A DNA stretch of 50,620 bases from an uncultured Lachnospiraceae bacterium (GCA_947245585.1 CAMXPV010000030.1:1-50620); one strand, 5' to 3'; shown: positions 41,073 through 50,438, numbered from the stretch's first letter. Notes: generated from the sequence alone by a model not told the origin. Made by a program: numbers and translations.

Positions 41073-41972
41073 CTATTTTCCTGCCTCATCCTTCTTTTCC
41101 AATTTTTCGAGTTCCTTCAGCTCCGCATCGTTGGTCTCCGCTTTACGGTTCTTTCCATGCCTCTTCTTGAACCGAAGCTGATCCGCCCGGTACTCCTGAA
41201 TCTCCTTCTCGTCACCCACATCCACAATGACTTTCACCAACTGCCGCAAGACATTTACACTCTGCACTTCGCCCTTTAAGCCATCGTCCGTGGTCACAAA
41301 ATCCCCCACATTGGGAAGTTTCCTGTTCAATTCTTCGTAGGTCTCCTCCTCGTTTTTCAGGCAGCACATCAGCCTGCCGCAGACACCGGAAATTTTAGTC
41401 GGATTCAAGGACAGGTTTTGCTCCTTCGCCATTTTGATGGACACCGGCGCAAACTCAGACAGATGTGTGTGGCAGCACAAGGGCCTGCCGCAAATACCGA
41501 TACCGCCCAGAATTTTCGTCTCGTCCCTCACCCCGATCTGACGAAGCTCTATTCTCGTCTTAAAGACGGAAGCCAGATCTTTCACCAACTCCCTGAAATC
41601 AATACGGCCGTCCGCCGTAAAATAAAAAAGCACTTTATTGTTATCGAAAGTATATTCTGCGTCAATCAACTTCATTTGCAGACCATGCTTTCTGATCTTC
41701 TCAAGACAAATCTGAAACGCTTCTTTCTCCTTCTGCCGGTTCGCCGCTTCCTGCTCGTCATCCTTCTTGTTCGCAATCCGGAGCACCGACTTGAGAGGCT
41801 GCACCACTTTTTCCTCCTCCACCTCTCTTGGCTCGCCAATCACCGTGCCATACTCAATCCCTCTGGCCGTCTCCACGATCACATGATCGCCCTGCTTGAT
41901 CTCAAAACTGCCCGGATTGAAAAAATATATCTTGCCTGCGGTGCGAAACCGCACGCCTATCACCTTAACCAT
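41073..41972 (-). CDS. ricT: PSP1-domain protein RicT/YaaT
   Basis: 299 residues. The PSP1 C-terminal-type domain has DAEYTFDNNKVLFYFTADGRIDFRELVKDL cut into its usual blocks. Two Cys motifs, GRPLCC and GRLMCC, match those that bind an Fe-S cluster in the RicA-RicF-RicT (Y-complex), which affects RNase Y-dependent processing, sporulation and competence in Bacillus. The RBS AGGGGG precedes the ATG. The Lys/Glu-rich C-terminus is normal for the family. Confidence 0.92.
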   Translation of the reverse strand: MVKVIGVRFRTAGKIYFFNPGSFEIKQGDHVIVETARGIEYGTVIGEPREVEEEKVVQPLKSVLRIANKKDDEQEAANRQKEKEAFQICLEKIRKHGLQMKLIDAEYTFDNNKVLFYFTADGRIDFRELVKDLASVFKTRIELRQIGVRDETKILGGIGICGRPLCCHTHLSEFAPVSIKMAKEQNLSLNPTKISGVCGRLMCCLKNEEETYEELNRKLPNVGDFVTTDDGLKGEVQSVNVLRQLVKVIVDVGDEKEIQEYRADQLRFKKRHGKNRKAETNDAELKELEKLEKKDEAGK

Positions 41973-41986
41973 AATCTATAAACCCC

Positions 41987-42976
41987 CTAGTTTTCTTTAA
42001 TCGTGAGAAGCAAAAGCTCCATCGTCAGATCAAAGTTGACGTTGGCCTCCAACCTCCTCTTCGCCTGCTGAAGCGCGTTCACGATGATCTCAATCCCTTC
42101 GTAGGTACTCCGGTCCGCCACTCTTCTGATCTGTTGAATCTCATTGCGGAAAACCAGGCTGTTCACGTCTTTCGTCGCTTTGAACAGAAGGGCATCCCTG
42201 TACCACACCGTCAATATATCCAAATAATCATTGACATCCAAATTATATTCCGTTATCTTTTTGATGGCCTTGACAATCTCATTGATTTCCATATCGGTGA
42301 TATATTTCACCAACGATATCGCTTCATCCTTGACCTTTTCAAACTCCTCGCTGCCCGCCAGATGTTTTGCCTTACCCACGTTGCCTCTTGCAAATGCAAC
42401 ACAGATATTCGCCTTGTAATCAGGCACCGCCAGTTCTTCCATCAAATATTTCTTTACGAGCGCATCCTGCACGGGTTTCATATTCAAAACCACGCACCGG
42501 CTGATAATCGTCGGCAAAAGCGCTTCCACATTGGATGTCAGAATCATAATAACCGCATATGCGGGCGGCTCCTCAAGCGTCTTTAAAAGCGCATTCTGCG
42601 CTTGCGGCGTCATCTTTTCACCCTCGTTCATAATATAGATTTTACGCGGGCTGCTGTATGGCTTAATCCCAATATCGCTGTTGATCTGCTCCCTGATATC
42701 CTCCACGCCGATGGTGTTCGGTTTTTCATGGCTGACAAAAATAATATCGGGCTGATTGCGGCTTATCGCCTGTTTGCAGGAATGGCATTCTCCGCAGGGC
42801 TCTGTACCGCCCTTCTCGCACTGCAAGGTCATGGCAAAAAGGCGCGCAATATATTCCTTGCCCGCATTGCGCTCTCCATTGATGATATACGCATGGGAAA
42901 CCTTGTCCATCGCAATCGCGTTTTGTATGTGCTGCTTTAGTTCTTCCTGTCCGACAATATCTGAAAACTTTGGCAT
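41987..42976 (-). CDS. holB: DNA polymerase III subunit delta'
   Basis: 329 residues. GQEELKQHIQNAI, a P-loop-like GERNAGKEYIARLFA, a zinc-binding Cys cluster (CEKG...CGECHSC), KIYIMNEGEKMTPQAQNALLKTLEEPP with the clamp-loader signature, and TIISRCVVLNMKP are present. It is part of the clamp loader that places the beta sliding clamp on DNA. Good RBS (GGGGGAA). Conserved neighbour of ricT and yaaR. Confidence 0.93.
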   Translation of the reverse strand: MPKFSDIVGQEELKQHIQNAIAMDKVSHAYIINGERNAGKEYIARLFAMTLQCEKGGTEPCGECHSCKQAISRNQPDIIFVSHEKPNTIGVEDIREQINSDIGIKPYSSPRKIYIMNEGEKMTPQAQNALLKTLEEPPAYAVIMILTSNVEALLPTIISRCVVLNMKPVQDALVKKYLMEELAVPDYKANICVAFARGNVGKAKHLAGSEEFEKVKDEAISLVKYITDMEINEIVKAIKKITEYNLDVNDYLDILTVWYRDALLFKATKDVNSLVFRNEIQQIRRVADRSTYEGIEIIVNALQQAKRRLEANVNFDLTMELLLLTIKEN

Positions 42977-43005
42977 CTTTATTCCCCCGTAAAGTCCCTA
43001 TTCTC

Positions 43006-43455
43006 CTATGTGAAAATATCCAACAACAATCCCCTGATTTCACCGATCTTTTCCAAAATCGAAAGGTTATCCTGCTCGTCTTTTACAAGCTCCTGCGCCA
43101 GTTGGTCCAGATTCTGGTCAATCAGGCGGATAATGCCGTACACCCTGTGACGTCCTCTCCTGTCCAGAAAATTTTCCCTGGAAAAAGCATGGGAGCGGTT
43201 GACAACCTCGTTTAAAAAATCTTTCACCAATGTGCGGTAACGTTTCATATCTTTAATATCGCGGTGCTTTGCAAGTTTATCGCCCTGTCTTGTGATCTCC
43301 TCCATCATACCGATCAGGGCATTTTGCAGATCCTGCTCCTCAATCCTGCTGACAAGAGTAAACTTAAACGTCCCGTCTGTCTCCTGGGCCTGCGCCGGCT
43401 GCTCTATCTGCGGCGCCTGCTGTATCTGATTTACTTTAATATCCACCCCTGCCAC
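43006..43455 (-). CDS. YaaR family protein (DUF327)
   Basis: 149 residues from a GTG; a second GTG three codons later is possible, as both have G-rich sequence directly before them. A Gln/Pro-rich N-terminus is followed by a helical domain with [38 protein letters not shown] and [25 protein letters not shown], the DUF327 core. Function is unknown. Its position upstream of holB is conserved across Firmicutes. Confidence 0.85.
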   Translation of the reverse strand: MAGVDIKVNQIQQAPQIEQPAQAQETDGTFKFTLVSRIEEQDLQNALIGMMEEITRQGDKLAKHRDIKDMKRYRTLVKDFLNEVVNRSHAFSRENFLDRRGRHRVYGIIRLIDQNLDQLAQELVKDEQDNLSILEKIGEIRGLLLDIFT

Positions 43456-43463
43456 CCCCTGTC

Positions 43464-44054
43464 TTACCGCAAATGTTCTTGCAAATACTCTATAATCTCA
43501 TTGATACAACCATCTAACTGATCATTGTAAAAAGTCTTATCAATCCTCGAGCAGGCCAACTTCTCCTCCGAAAAATCCTGCGCATCCGCCAGATATCGGC
43601 GGCACAGTTCCTCATACCTCGGATGATCCTGCGCTTTCTCCCTGTCCAGAGCCCGTTGAAGACGCACGCCGTCATCCAATTCTATCATAATCGGAAGCAC
43701 CTTTTCCGGGCCATAGAACTCGCGAAGCTGTAAATATGCCTCTGGCGTGCCGATCATCACATAAGAATAGGCAGAGAGGTCAATTTTCTCATCCGCCACA
43801 GTAAAATACCGCCAGATACCATAACAGGTATCATAAGCTCTGTCTTCCACTACAACTCCCTTTGCAAGAAGATTTTGAAACCCCTCTTCATCCGTAAAGT
43901 GATATTCCACTCCGTCCTGTTCTCCTACCCGGATCGGCCGGGTCGTGTATGGCACAATCGTTTTCAGCGGAACGCTTTTTTGCGACAACAATCTTTTATA
44001 AATGGTATCCTTTCCCGACGAGCTCTTGCCCATCAGGCACACAATTTTTCCCAT
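43464..44054 (-). CDS. Guanylate-kinase-like P-loop kinase
   Basis: 196 residues from the ATG at 44054 ([17 protein letters not shown]), with AAGGAT upstream; a longer frame to 44102 has no RBS. The P-loop GKSSSGKDT, the GMK-type [20 protein letters not shown] nucleobase-binding segment and a lid-region [14 protein letters not shown] are visible. Compared with housekeeping Gmk, the P-loop and the second half are divergent, so another phosphate acceptor is possible. It occupies the place of tmk (and yaaQ) in the Bacillus yaaO-tmk-yaaQ-yaaR-holB order; neither tmk nor yaaQ is present here. Confidence 0.75.
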   Translation of the reverse strand: MGKIVCLMGKSSSGKDTIYKRLLSQKSVPLKTIVPYTTRPIRVGEQDGVEYHFTDEEGFQNLLAKGVVVEDRAYDTCYGIWRYFTVADEKIDLSAYSYVMIGTPEAYLQLREFYGPEKVLPIMIELDDGVRLQRALDREKAQDHPRYEELCRRYLADAQDFSEEKLACSRIDKTFYNDQLDGCINEIIEYLQEHLR

Positions 44055-44105
44055 TTGATCCTTACCCTTAGAAATTCTTCTCACGTTTTTATCATGCCAC
44101 ATTTT

Positions 44106-45569
44106 TTAAGGAATTTCAACCACAACCCCGATTCTGCCCTCCGAAGAAACCCCCTGCACATAAAGCCCTGTGTCCAGATAGTTTTCGATTTCTCTTACCG
44201 CTTCTTCGTTAATCTGCTCCCCCGGCACCACGAGCGGGATTCCCGGCGGATAGGGCATGACAAAATCCGCAGATACCCTGCCTGACGCATTCTTTACCGG
44301 AATTTCCTCCCGGGGGCTGTGAAATGCCTCCGACATACTCAGTTTCATCTCGCAAAAAACCGCATTCTTTTCGACAGACTGTGTCTGCTTCTTCTCTATC
44401 CTACCATCTATCTCAACAAGCGCATCAGCCAATCTCTGCCATCCTTTTTCCTCATCCATCAGCGTCATCATGGATAGCGCATACGTCTGTGCTGCCATCT
44501 CCAATTCCAAATGGTATTGTTCCCGCAAAATATCACTGAGTTCTTTTCCTGTTATATTGGTCCCTTTGACAGAAATTACTATTTTCCCAATATCCCAATC
44601 TGCCAGTGCGCAATTTTCTGACAATTCTGTCATTTTTCCAATGCGGATATGATTCAAATTCTCCGTTTTTTTACAAAATGCTTTATAATGTTGACCCATG
44701 GATGCAAACCGTTCCCGCCCATATTTTTCCAGAAAGCGCACACAGGAATCCATGCTTGCCATGAGCACATAGGAAGGACTGCTGCTTTGAAACATGGAAA
44801 GATACTTGTGCAGCTTTACGCGGTCTACCCTGTCACCGTTCACATGCAGGAGGGCCGTCTGCGTCATGGACGGAAGCGTTTTATGCAGGCTGTGGATGAT
44901 CAGATCCGCCCGCCGCTCGTCTGCGCCTCTTTTGCTTTCAATATCTAACCCTTTATCTTTCTCGGTCTCTGCGCCGCAAATCCCTAAATGGGCACCATGG
45001 GCCTCGTCCACAATCAAAATTTTTCCACGCTCATGTACCACAGCGGCAATTTCCGCCACATCGGAAATAATTCCCTCATACGTCGGGGAAGTAATAACCA
45101 CCGCCCTGCAGCACGGAAATTGATCCAGAAGCCGTGCAATCTCCTTTGGGCGAATCCCGTCAAAAATATCGTATGCCTGGATCATTTCGGGTCGGTAATA
45201 GCGTACCTGCAGTCCCTGCAAAATTGCCGCATGATAAACAGATTTATGACAGTTGCGGGCTAGCAGTATCTCATCTCCCGGCTTTGCCGCCGCCATGACC
45301 GCCGCCAATACCCCGCAGGTGCTCCCGTTCACAAGAAAAAATGTCTCATCCGTCCCGTAGAGACGGTTTGCCCTTTTCTGCGCCTCCCAAAGAACTCCTT
45401 CCGCCTGATGGAGATTGTCAAATCCAGAGATTTCCGTTATATCAATCCTATAAAAATCCGCCATCTCGCCGCTCAGAGGACTGCGTTTATGCCCCGGCAT
45501 ATGGCAGGGATAAAAATCACTCTCACTGTACGCAGACAGCGCCTGATACAGACTTTCCTCCCCACTCAT
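44106..45569 (-). CDS. Orn/Lys/Arg decarboxylase family PLP enzyme (YaaO-like)
   Basis: 487 residues from the ATG at 45569, which overlaps the HD-gene stop (ATGA); the frame open to 45689 is inside that gene. PLP-enzyme features: CHMPGHKRSP, TDETFFLVNGSTCGVLAA, SPTYEGIISDV, LIVDEAHGAHLG and the Schiff-base Lys in IIHSLHKTLPSMTQ. The C-terminal PYPPGIPLVVPGE is typical of the group. It decarboxylates a basic amino acid to a polyamine precursor (arginine or lysine most likely). It is the first gene of the yaaO-like block. Confidence 0.9.
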   Translation of the reverse strand: MSGEESLYQALSAYSESDFYPCHMPGHKRSPLSGEMADFYRIDITEISGFDNLHQAEGVLWEAQKRANRLYGTDETFFLVNGSTCGVLAAVMAAAKPGDEILLARNCHKSVYHAAILQGLQVRYYRPEMIQAYDIFDGIRPKEIARLLDQFPCCRAVVITSPTYEGIISDVAEIAAVVHERGKILIVDEAHGAHLGICGAETEKDKGLDIESKRGADERRADLIIHSLHKTLPSMTQTALLHVNGDRVDRVKLHKYLSMFQSSSPSYVLMASMDSCVRFLEKYGRERFASMGQHYKAFCKKTENLNHIRIGKMTELSENCALADWDIGKIVISVKGTNITGKELSDILREQYHLELEMAAQTYALSMMTLMDEEKGWQRLADALVEIDGRIEKKQTQSVEKNAVFCEMKLSMSEAFHSPREEIPVKNASGRVSADFVMPYPPGIPLVVPGEQINEEAVREIENYLDTGLYVQGVSSEGRIGVVVEIP

Positions 45570-46108
45570 GAAGCCTGCGCCCCATGACCCTTGTGAACGC
45601 CGACCGTCTCCATCAAAGAACAGTATTTGTCTGCCGCCGTCACAACCCACGCTTCCCTGCAGGTGGGCGGTACTACCGACAAGGGCCACATATGCTTCTT
45701 TATAATCTCGCGCTGAATATCATTCAGCTGATATTCCTTCTCCGCATTCCGAAGAGCTGTGGCCGGATGATGAAAACCATGCAGACGCTGTCTGTGCGCC
45801 AGATATTCCTTATCATGCCAATCATATAGAAAATAGTCATGCAAAAGAGCACCCCGAATCAGGTCATGCTTGTTACAGCCAATCCCCAGTTTTTTATTCA
45901 GAAGAAGACTGTAACGCGCCACATCCATACAGTGATTATGCACCGTCATTGTGCCATGCTGAATATGCGCCCTTGTGCTCCTGAAGTTCTCCGACTGTAA
46001 AATATCCTCTCCGTGCTCCTTAAGCAGCCTGTGGATTCTCTTCTGCCGCTCATAGAACCTGCGCAGGCGTTCCCTGCGCCTTTGTCTGAAACCCTCCAAC
46101 AAATTCAT
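45566..46108 (-). CDS. HD-domain phosphohydrolase-like protein
   Basis: 180 residues from the ATG at 46108 (MNLLEGFRQ), with GGGAGAGA upstream. VHNHCMDVARYSLLL, GALLHDYFLYDWHD (the HD motif), HHPATALRNAEKEY, IIKKHMWPLS and VTAADKYCSLMETVG give a complete set of metal-binding His/Asp residues. Small HD proteins of this type hydrolyse phosphate esters or nucleotides; the substrate is unknown. It is translationally coupled to the decarboxylase gene and follows a consensus promoter. Confidence 0.82.
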   Translation of the reverse strand: MNLLEGFRQRRRERLRRFYERQKRIHRLLKEHGEDILQSENFRSTRAHIQHGTMTVHNHCMDVARYSLLLNKKLGIGCNKHDLIRGALLHDYFLYDWHDKEYLAHRQRLHGFHHPATALRNAEKEYQLNDIQREIIKKHMWPLSVVPPTCREAWVVTAADKYCSLMETVGVHKGHGAQAS

Positions 46109-46131
46109 ACCGTCTCTCTCCCATTGCAAAT

Positions 46132-46160
46132 ATTATAATATTATATACATAGTACCTCAA
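46132..46160 (-). promoter_or_regulatory. Promoter of the HD/decarboxylase/holB block
   Basis: On the minus strand TTGAGG (46160-46155), a 17-bp spacer and TATAAT (46137-46132), about 24 bp upstream of the HD-protein start. The block from the HD gene to rsmI has small gaps throughout, so this may drive all of it. Confidence 0.7.
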
Positions 46161-46189
46161 CTTTTGAGCCGATGCCCGTTGTATTCATA

Positions 46190-47368
46190 TTACCCCTGTT
46201 CTATCAACTCATGCAAGACCTTCGCCCGATGCGCCCATGTATGCCCCGCTTTTGCCATCTCATAGCCGCTGTCCGCGATCCTCTGCATACGATCCGCATC
46301 CCCTAACAATTCTTTCGCGATCTCCGGCAGCCTTTTCATATCCGAAAGAGAATAGATACTACAGTCCGTACCGTCATGCAGAATCTCATCCAGATACACA
46401 CTGCTGTCCGTCAGGCAGACAGCTCCGTTTAACATGGTATTAAAAATTCTGTCGTGAGCGCCATCTTTAAACCAGGGCATGACATTGAGGGAAAGTTTCG
46501 TCTGGCACAGCTTTTTCAGACACCCTTCTGAGTTCAGGTTATTTCTGATCATCAGGTTTTCCGGGTGCTTACACTCCAGAAGATCCCAACCGTCGCCAAA
46601 CACATACACTTTCATTCCCGCGTCCACCAGTTCCTGCACCGCCCGTCCCCTGAACGTGTACCGCACATACAAATCGATAAAGGTAAGCGCCGCCATAACC
46701 TTTTTTAACTCTTCCTCCGGCACCTCGCCAAGCTCCGCTTTCAAATGCGCCTCCGCCACCTCCTCCACTGTCTTATGTGGATTGGACAAAAGATCTTCTA
46801 TCATGTCGCGGTAAAACTTCGTATACTCATCGTCGATCCTTGTAATATACTTGTCAAACGTGGAAGGCCTGCAATAGTTCCCCACCATGGTCACATCATA
46901 TTTGCGGTATGCAAGCGGCACATTCGTCTTGTTGGGATATAACTGCGTGCCTGCAAGCGGCAGAAAAGGGCCGGTCCGTATCTCTGGGAAAAACCGTTTC
47001 ATGTAAGCCTCGTGATTCCTGTCAATGCTGATATGGCAATAATTTTTCGGCACCTTTTCCAAAAAATGATGATAGTACATAGGATGATCCACCACAATGT
47101 CAAAGCTCGGAATGCGAAGCGCCTCCCACATCAGCGTATCGTTTTCATCCAGAAAATATTCCTCACCGCTCATCCCATGAAAATTAAAATTAATAAGCGC
47201 CGTATTGTCCTTCTCAAAAAACTGAAAAAACTTCTGCGAGCTCTCCCAAGGTCTACTCAGGTCATAGATAAAAACCTCATGCCCCATCTCTTTCATCGCT
47301 TCCGCAATCTGTATGGAAAAATACCCCTGCGTCTCGATATCCCCTGTAAAAAACAACAGCTTTTTCAT
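46190..47368 (-). CDS. CgeB-like glycosyltransferase family protein
   Basis: 392 residues from the ATG at 47368 (MKKLLFFTGDIETQG); an earlier in-frame start at 47404 is possible. GYFSIQIAEAMKEMGHEVFIYD is a GT-B N-terminal strand-helix unit. The second half has KVYVFGDGWDLLECKHPENL, KLSLNVMPWFKDGAHDRIFNTMLNGAVCLTD and a final GYEMAKAGHTWAHRAKVL, the pattern of CgeB/GT1-like proteins that act in spore-coat or capsule glycosylation. It lies far from the main glycan locus. Confidence 0.78.
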   Translation of the reverse strand: MKKLLFFTGDIETQGYFSIQIAEAMKEMGHEVFIYDLSRPWESSQKFFQFFEKDNTALINFNFHGMSGEEYFLDENDTLMWEALRIPSFDIVVDHPMYYHHFLEKVPKNYCHISIDRNHEAYMKRFFPEIRTGPFLPLAGTQLYPNKTNVPLAYRKYDVTMVGNYCRPSTFDKYITRIDDEYTKFYRDMIEDLLSNPHKTVEEVAEAHLKAELGEVPEEELKKVMAALTFIDLYVRYTFRGRAVQELVDAGMKVYVFGDGWDLLECKHPENLMIRNNLNSEGCLKKLCQTKLSLNVMPWFKDGAHDRIFNTMLNGAVCLTDSSVYLDEILHDGTDCSIYSLSDMKRLPEIAKELLGDADRMQRIADSGYEMAKAGHTWAHRAKVLHELIEQG

Positions 47369-47407
47369 GTCAATTTCCATCTCCCCGTATCTGTCGCCAG
47401 ACAAAGC

Positions 47408-48538
47408 CTATGCCGCTTCTTTCTCTCTGGCTTCTCCCTTATCCCTGTAAAACGCCATCGTTAAAACTGCACAACATATAAAGCTAGATGCCGCCACCAC
47501 AACCGCCTTCATCAGGTTAGCCGGCTCTTCGGTGCTGTAGAACATCAGGATTGAAGGAATGCTCGGAAACGTATAGATATAAGCGTGAACCGTGATTGCC
47601 CCCTGTAGCACCCCCGCTATCATACAGCCCAGAATATTGGCTGCCGCCGGTGTTTTTTCTTTCAGGCAGATGCCGAAGATGGAGGGTTCTGCGATACCCG
47701 GAATGAGCGCCGTAACCATGGCGCTTAACGCCATAGACTTCTTTTCTTTCTCCTTTGTTTTCAAAAATACGCCCAGATCGCAGCCCGCCAGTCCCATATT
47801 GGAGATAAACAGCGCTACCATGATACCGTAGTCCACTCCCGTCAGTCCGATCTGCGTGATTGCCAGAGTCATGAAAATCCAATGCATACCGGTAGATACC
47901 AAAAAAATCGTAAGGCCTGCAAAGACACCCCATGCCACAACAGGTACTCTGTCCTGCAGCATGTTTAGCGCTTCTGCCAGACCATTGCTGATCAGGCTCA
48001 CCGCCGGTTCAATCACCAAAATTCCCAAAAGCGCCGTAACAAAAATTGCGCACGCCGCCAACAGATAAGGCTGTAAACTTTCTTTGATCACCCGTTTAAA
48101 AAATCGCACAATATGAGACATGCAGAAAACCAACAAAATAATTGGTATCACACTGTACGCATAAGTCGCAGGCACTACCGGAATCCCCGCAAACGTGACC
48201 TTCTCACCGCTTTCCATAAGCGCCGCAAAATCGGGAAGGAGAAGCACACACACACTGACAATTGCAAACATCGGGTCTGTCTCAAAATGCTTCGCGGCGG
48301 AATAGGCAACCATAACCGGCAGAAAATAAAATGGGGTCGTGGCGATCGCCGATAAAATAACTTCCGTCGTACCTGTCAAAATATGGGCTGCCGAAAGCAG
48401 GAGCACAACCATCTTAAAGATACCGCCTGCCAGAACAATCGGAATGATGGGAGCCATACATTCACTGATATGGTCAAATACTGCCGATAGAGATTTTTTA
48501 AAATTCACTCGCCGTCCCTCATTTTCTAAGCCATGCAC
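47408..48538 (-). CDS. PTS EIIC component, glucose/beta-glucoside superfamily, without EIIA/EIIB
   Basis: About 377 residues, with GTG at 48538 (AAGGA six bases upstream) or GTG at 48508 (GAGGGA upstream). Ten or so hydrophobic segments; FDHISECMAPIIPIVLAGGIFKMV at the N-terminus, GMHWIFMTLAITQIG in the middle and TALIPGIAEPSIFGICLKEK (the conserved G-I-x-E-P-x-[IL]-[FY]-G substrate loop) define an EIIC of the sucrose/beta-glucoside type. No EIIB Cys domain or EIIA is fused or adjacent, so it must borrow these from another system or act as an uncoupled carrier. A TATAAT lies at about 48588-48583 without a clear -35. Confidence 0.85.
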   Translation of the reverse strand: MHGLENEGRRVNFKKSLSAVFDHISECMAPIIPIVLAGGIFKMVVLLLSAAHILTGTTEVILSAIATTPFYFLPVMVAYSAAKHFETDPMFAIVSVCVLLLPDFAALMESGEKVTFAGIPVVPATYAYSVIPIILLVFCMSHIVRFFKRVIKESLQPYLLAACAIFVTALLGILVIEPAVSLISNGLAEALNMLQDRVPVVAWGVFAGLTIFLVSTGMHWIFMTLAITQIGLTGVDYGIMVALFISNMGLAGCDLGVFLKTKEKEKKSMALSAMVTALIPGIAEPSIFGICLKEKTPAAANILGCMIAGVLQGAITVHAYIYTFPSIPSILMFYSTEEPANLMKAVVVAASSFICCAVLTMAFYRDKGEAREKEAA

Positions 48539-48651
48539 CGCCAATCCTTTTTCCGCACATTTTTATTCCGCATTTTCTATGGATTATATCGGCCAAATGA
48601 CAAATTTTCTGTACTTATAAACGCAGTGCCTTCTTCTCCCTTTCAGGTAAA

Positions 48652-49059
48652 TTACTCCCCTTCCAGTTCCGTCAGATATCGTCTGGCTGTCTTCTCCCAC
48701 TGCCCTCCCGGATTCGTCTCCAGATAAGCTTTCACTTCCTCGATATAAGGCTCTTTGTCCTCGGAAATCTTTCCCTTCACATAGGCGAGATAGGCATAGG
48801 CGAACTCCCAACGGTCGTCAAATTCCTCTTCGTAATCATGGTCAAAGTAAAGGTCTAAAAACTCGCCCTCAACACCAAACAGCATTTCCGAATTTTCTAT
48901 ACTGTCCATCCGGTAGGACAGGGAGTGCACCCTGTGGTCATGCGCCAACCCAACAAACCTGACAAAACAGAACGCCATACAAATAAAAAATACAATCGTA
49001 AACAGAACTATCAGCACATAATATTTCGTTTTATCCTTGCTTCCCGCTTTACTTTCCAA
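48652..49059 (-). CDS. Small membrane-anchored protein of unknown function
   Basis: About 135 residues if read from a TTG at 49059 with TGGAAG upstream; the start is uncertain because the frame stays open to 49131 inside the preceding gene. One TM segment (YYVLIVLFTIVFFICMAF) is followed by an acidic extracytoplasmic part with FLDLYFDHDYEEEFDDRWEFAYAYLAYVKGK and a C-terminal TARRYLTELEGE, resembling a short TPR-like helical pair. I do not recognise a family. It is the third of three overlapping genes for related membrane proteins. Confidence 0.5.
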   Translation of the reverse strand: MESKAGSKDKTKYYVLIVLFTIVFFICMAFCFVRFVGLAHDHRVHSLSYRMDSIENSEMLFGVEGEFLDLYFDHDYEEEFDDRWEFAYAYLAYVKGKISEDKEPYIEEVKAYLETNPGGQWEKTARRYLTELEGE

Positions 49060-49804
49060 AATATTCTTCCATCCTCTCCTTGGTGACAGCTTCCACATCA
49101 ATGCTTCCGTCCAACACAAACTGGTCTCCATATTCCAGTCCCTTCAATGTCTCAATTTCTTCCTCTGTCAACCGATAGTAATTTTTTAAATAACCGTCGA
49201 CCTCCCGGATCAGATCCTGTCTGACCGCGCTGTTCTCATTATCCGCCCCAAAGTCGTAAAAAATTTGAATCGAGGTCAGCTCTGTGTCTCTGAGAGAGGG
49301 ATAGTTATTTCCCGCATCCATGGCCTCCATGGATTGCAGCACGCTCGTCAAAACAAGACTGTATGAATAAATATCATTAAGATCCTGCGAATACTCCGGA
49401 TAGTTTTTAAACAGCTCGCCCGTAGGGTCTGTGTTGGAAGCAAGAAGATACGCGCGTATGTACTGTTTCTCATTGAGATATCGCGACAGCATTTCTTTAT
49501 TTTTCTCTAGACGCGGCCCCGTTACCTGATATGACGACCGGGGGCCAAAGCGGTATTGATAAAAAGTAATAAACCCAAATGAAAAGAGAATAATTGCAAG
49601 AAACACAATTCCCAGTTTAATCGTCAAATGCTTAAGCACCTGACTGCTTCCGGTCTCCAAAAGCTCATCCCTTTTCTGCTCATAAGCAGCATCATAGGTT
49701 TGAAGTTCTTTGGCCAATTTCAAAGCCGTTTCATTTACCGTACCACAATAGGGACACCTCAACTGATCGCTGGCAAATTCAGCGCCGCAGTTTGTACATT
49801 TCAT
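49049..49804 (-). CDS. Zinc-ribbon membrane protein of unknown function
   Basis: 251 residues. An N-terminal zinc ribbon (CTNCGAEFASDQLRCPYCG, C-x2-C-x11-C-x2-C) is followed by a helical stretch, one TM segment (LGIVFLAIILFSFGFITFY, about residues 64-82) and an external helical domain of ~165 residues. Its start overlaps the end of the upstream zinc-ribbon gene by 26 bp. The design is similar to the neighbour at 49779-50438, suggesting duplication. Function is unknown. Confidence 0.7.
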   Translation of the reverse strand: MKCTNCGAEFASDQLRCPYCGTVNETALKLAKELQTYDAAYEQKRDELLETGSSQVLKHLTIKLGIVFLAIILFSFGFITFYQYRFGPRSSYQVTGPRLEKNKEMLSRYLNEKQYIRAYLLASNTDPTGELFKNYPEYSQDLNDIYSYSLVLTSVLQSMEAMDAGNNYPSLRDTELTSIQIFYDFGADNENSAVRQDLIREVDGYLKNYYRLTEEEIETLKGLEYGDQFVLDGSIDVEAVTKERMEEYFGK

Positions 49805-50438
49805 CTTCTAATCCTTCCTTCTTCAATATTTCTGTTTCCCGCTCCACTTCCTCTTCTAACGCTGCCTCTATGGCATCATCAGTCTCATAAATTTGAAAAA
49901 ATATATCGTCACTCCGCATATTGTAGTCTTCCGCAAGCGTTTGATAGATCCATAACATTTCCTCCGTATCGCCGGTCTCAAAGGCCTCGTCAAACAGCGG
50001 CGGAAACGTATGCAGATACCACGCCGTGCGATATAAGAAATAGTCAGGCGCACCAATATAATCCTCGCACTCATAAACCAAATATTGTTCGAGCTGATCC
50101 CAGTCTTCTTTCTGATACGCTTTACGCAAATCATGAGACAACCCGTCCATTTCTCCCCGCATCCGGGCTTCCTCTATTTTATCCGGTATATTAAAAAAGA
50201 AAAAAAGACCGAACAGAACAAACAAAACAAACAGTGTAACCGCGGCGATAATGCCTAGCTTTTTAGGGACTGCCGTTGTCTGTGCCTGTGCCTTTTGTAC
50301 TTCCGCTATTTTCTGATCCGTTTTCTCTCTGCTTAAATCAATCAATTCTCTGCCGCAATAAGGGCAAAATACCGTTCCCTGTTCCGGAATTGACGCGCCG
50401 CAGTTAGGACAAGTTCTTATAATTTTAATATTTTCCAT
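49779..50438 (-). CDS. Zinc-ribbon membrane protein of unknown function
   Basis: 219 residues from the ATG at 50438 (MENIKIIRTCPNCGAS), with AGGG six bases upstream; the frame is open to 50525 but those codons cover a likely -10 box (TATAAT at 50481-50476). A zinc ribbon (CPNCG...CPYCG) is followed by a linker, one TM segment (LGIIAAVTLFVLFVLFGLFFF) and an acidic helical external domain (EDWDQLEQYLVYECEDY and following). First gene of a three-gene overlapping set. Function is unknown. Confidence 0.7.
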   Translation of the reverse strand: MENIKIIRTCPNCGASIPEQGTVFCPYCGRELIDLSREKTDQKIAEVQKAQAQTTAVPKKLGIIAAVTLFVLFVLFGLFFFFNIPDKIEEARMRGEMDGLSHDLRKAYQKEDWDQLEQYLVYECEDYIGAPDYFLYRTAWYLHTFPPLFDEAFETGDTEEMLWIYQTLAEDYNMRSDDIFFQIYETDDAIEAALEEEVERETEILKKEGLEDEMYKLRR

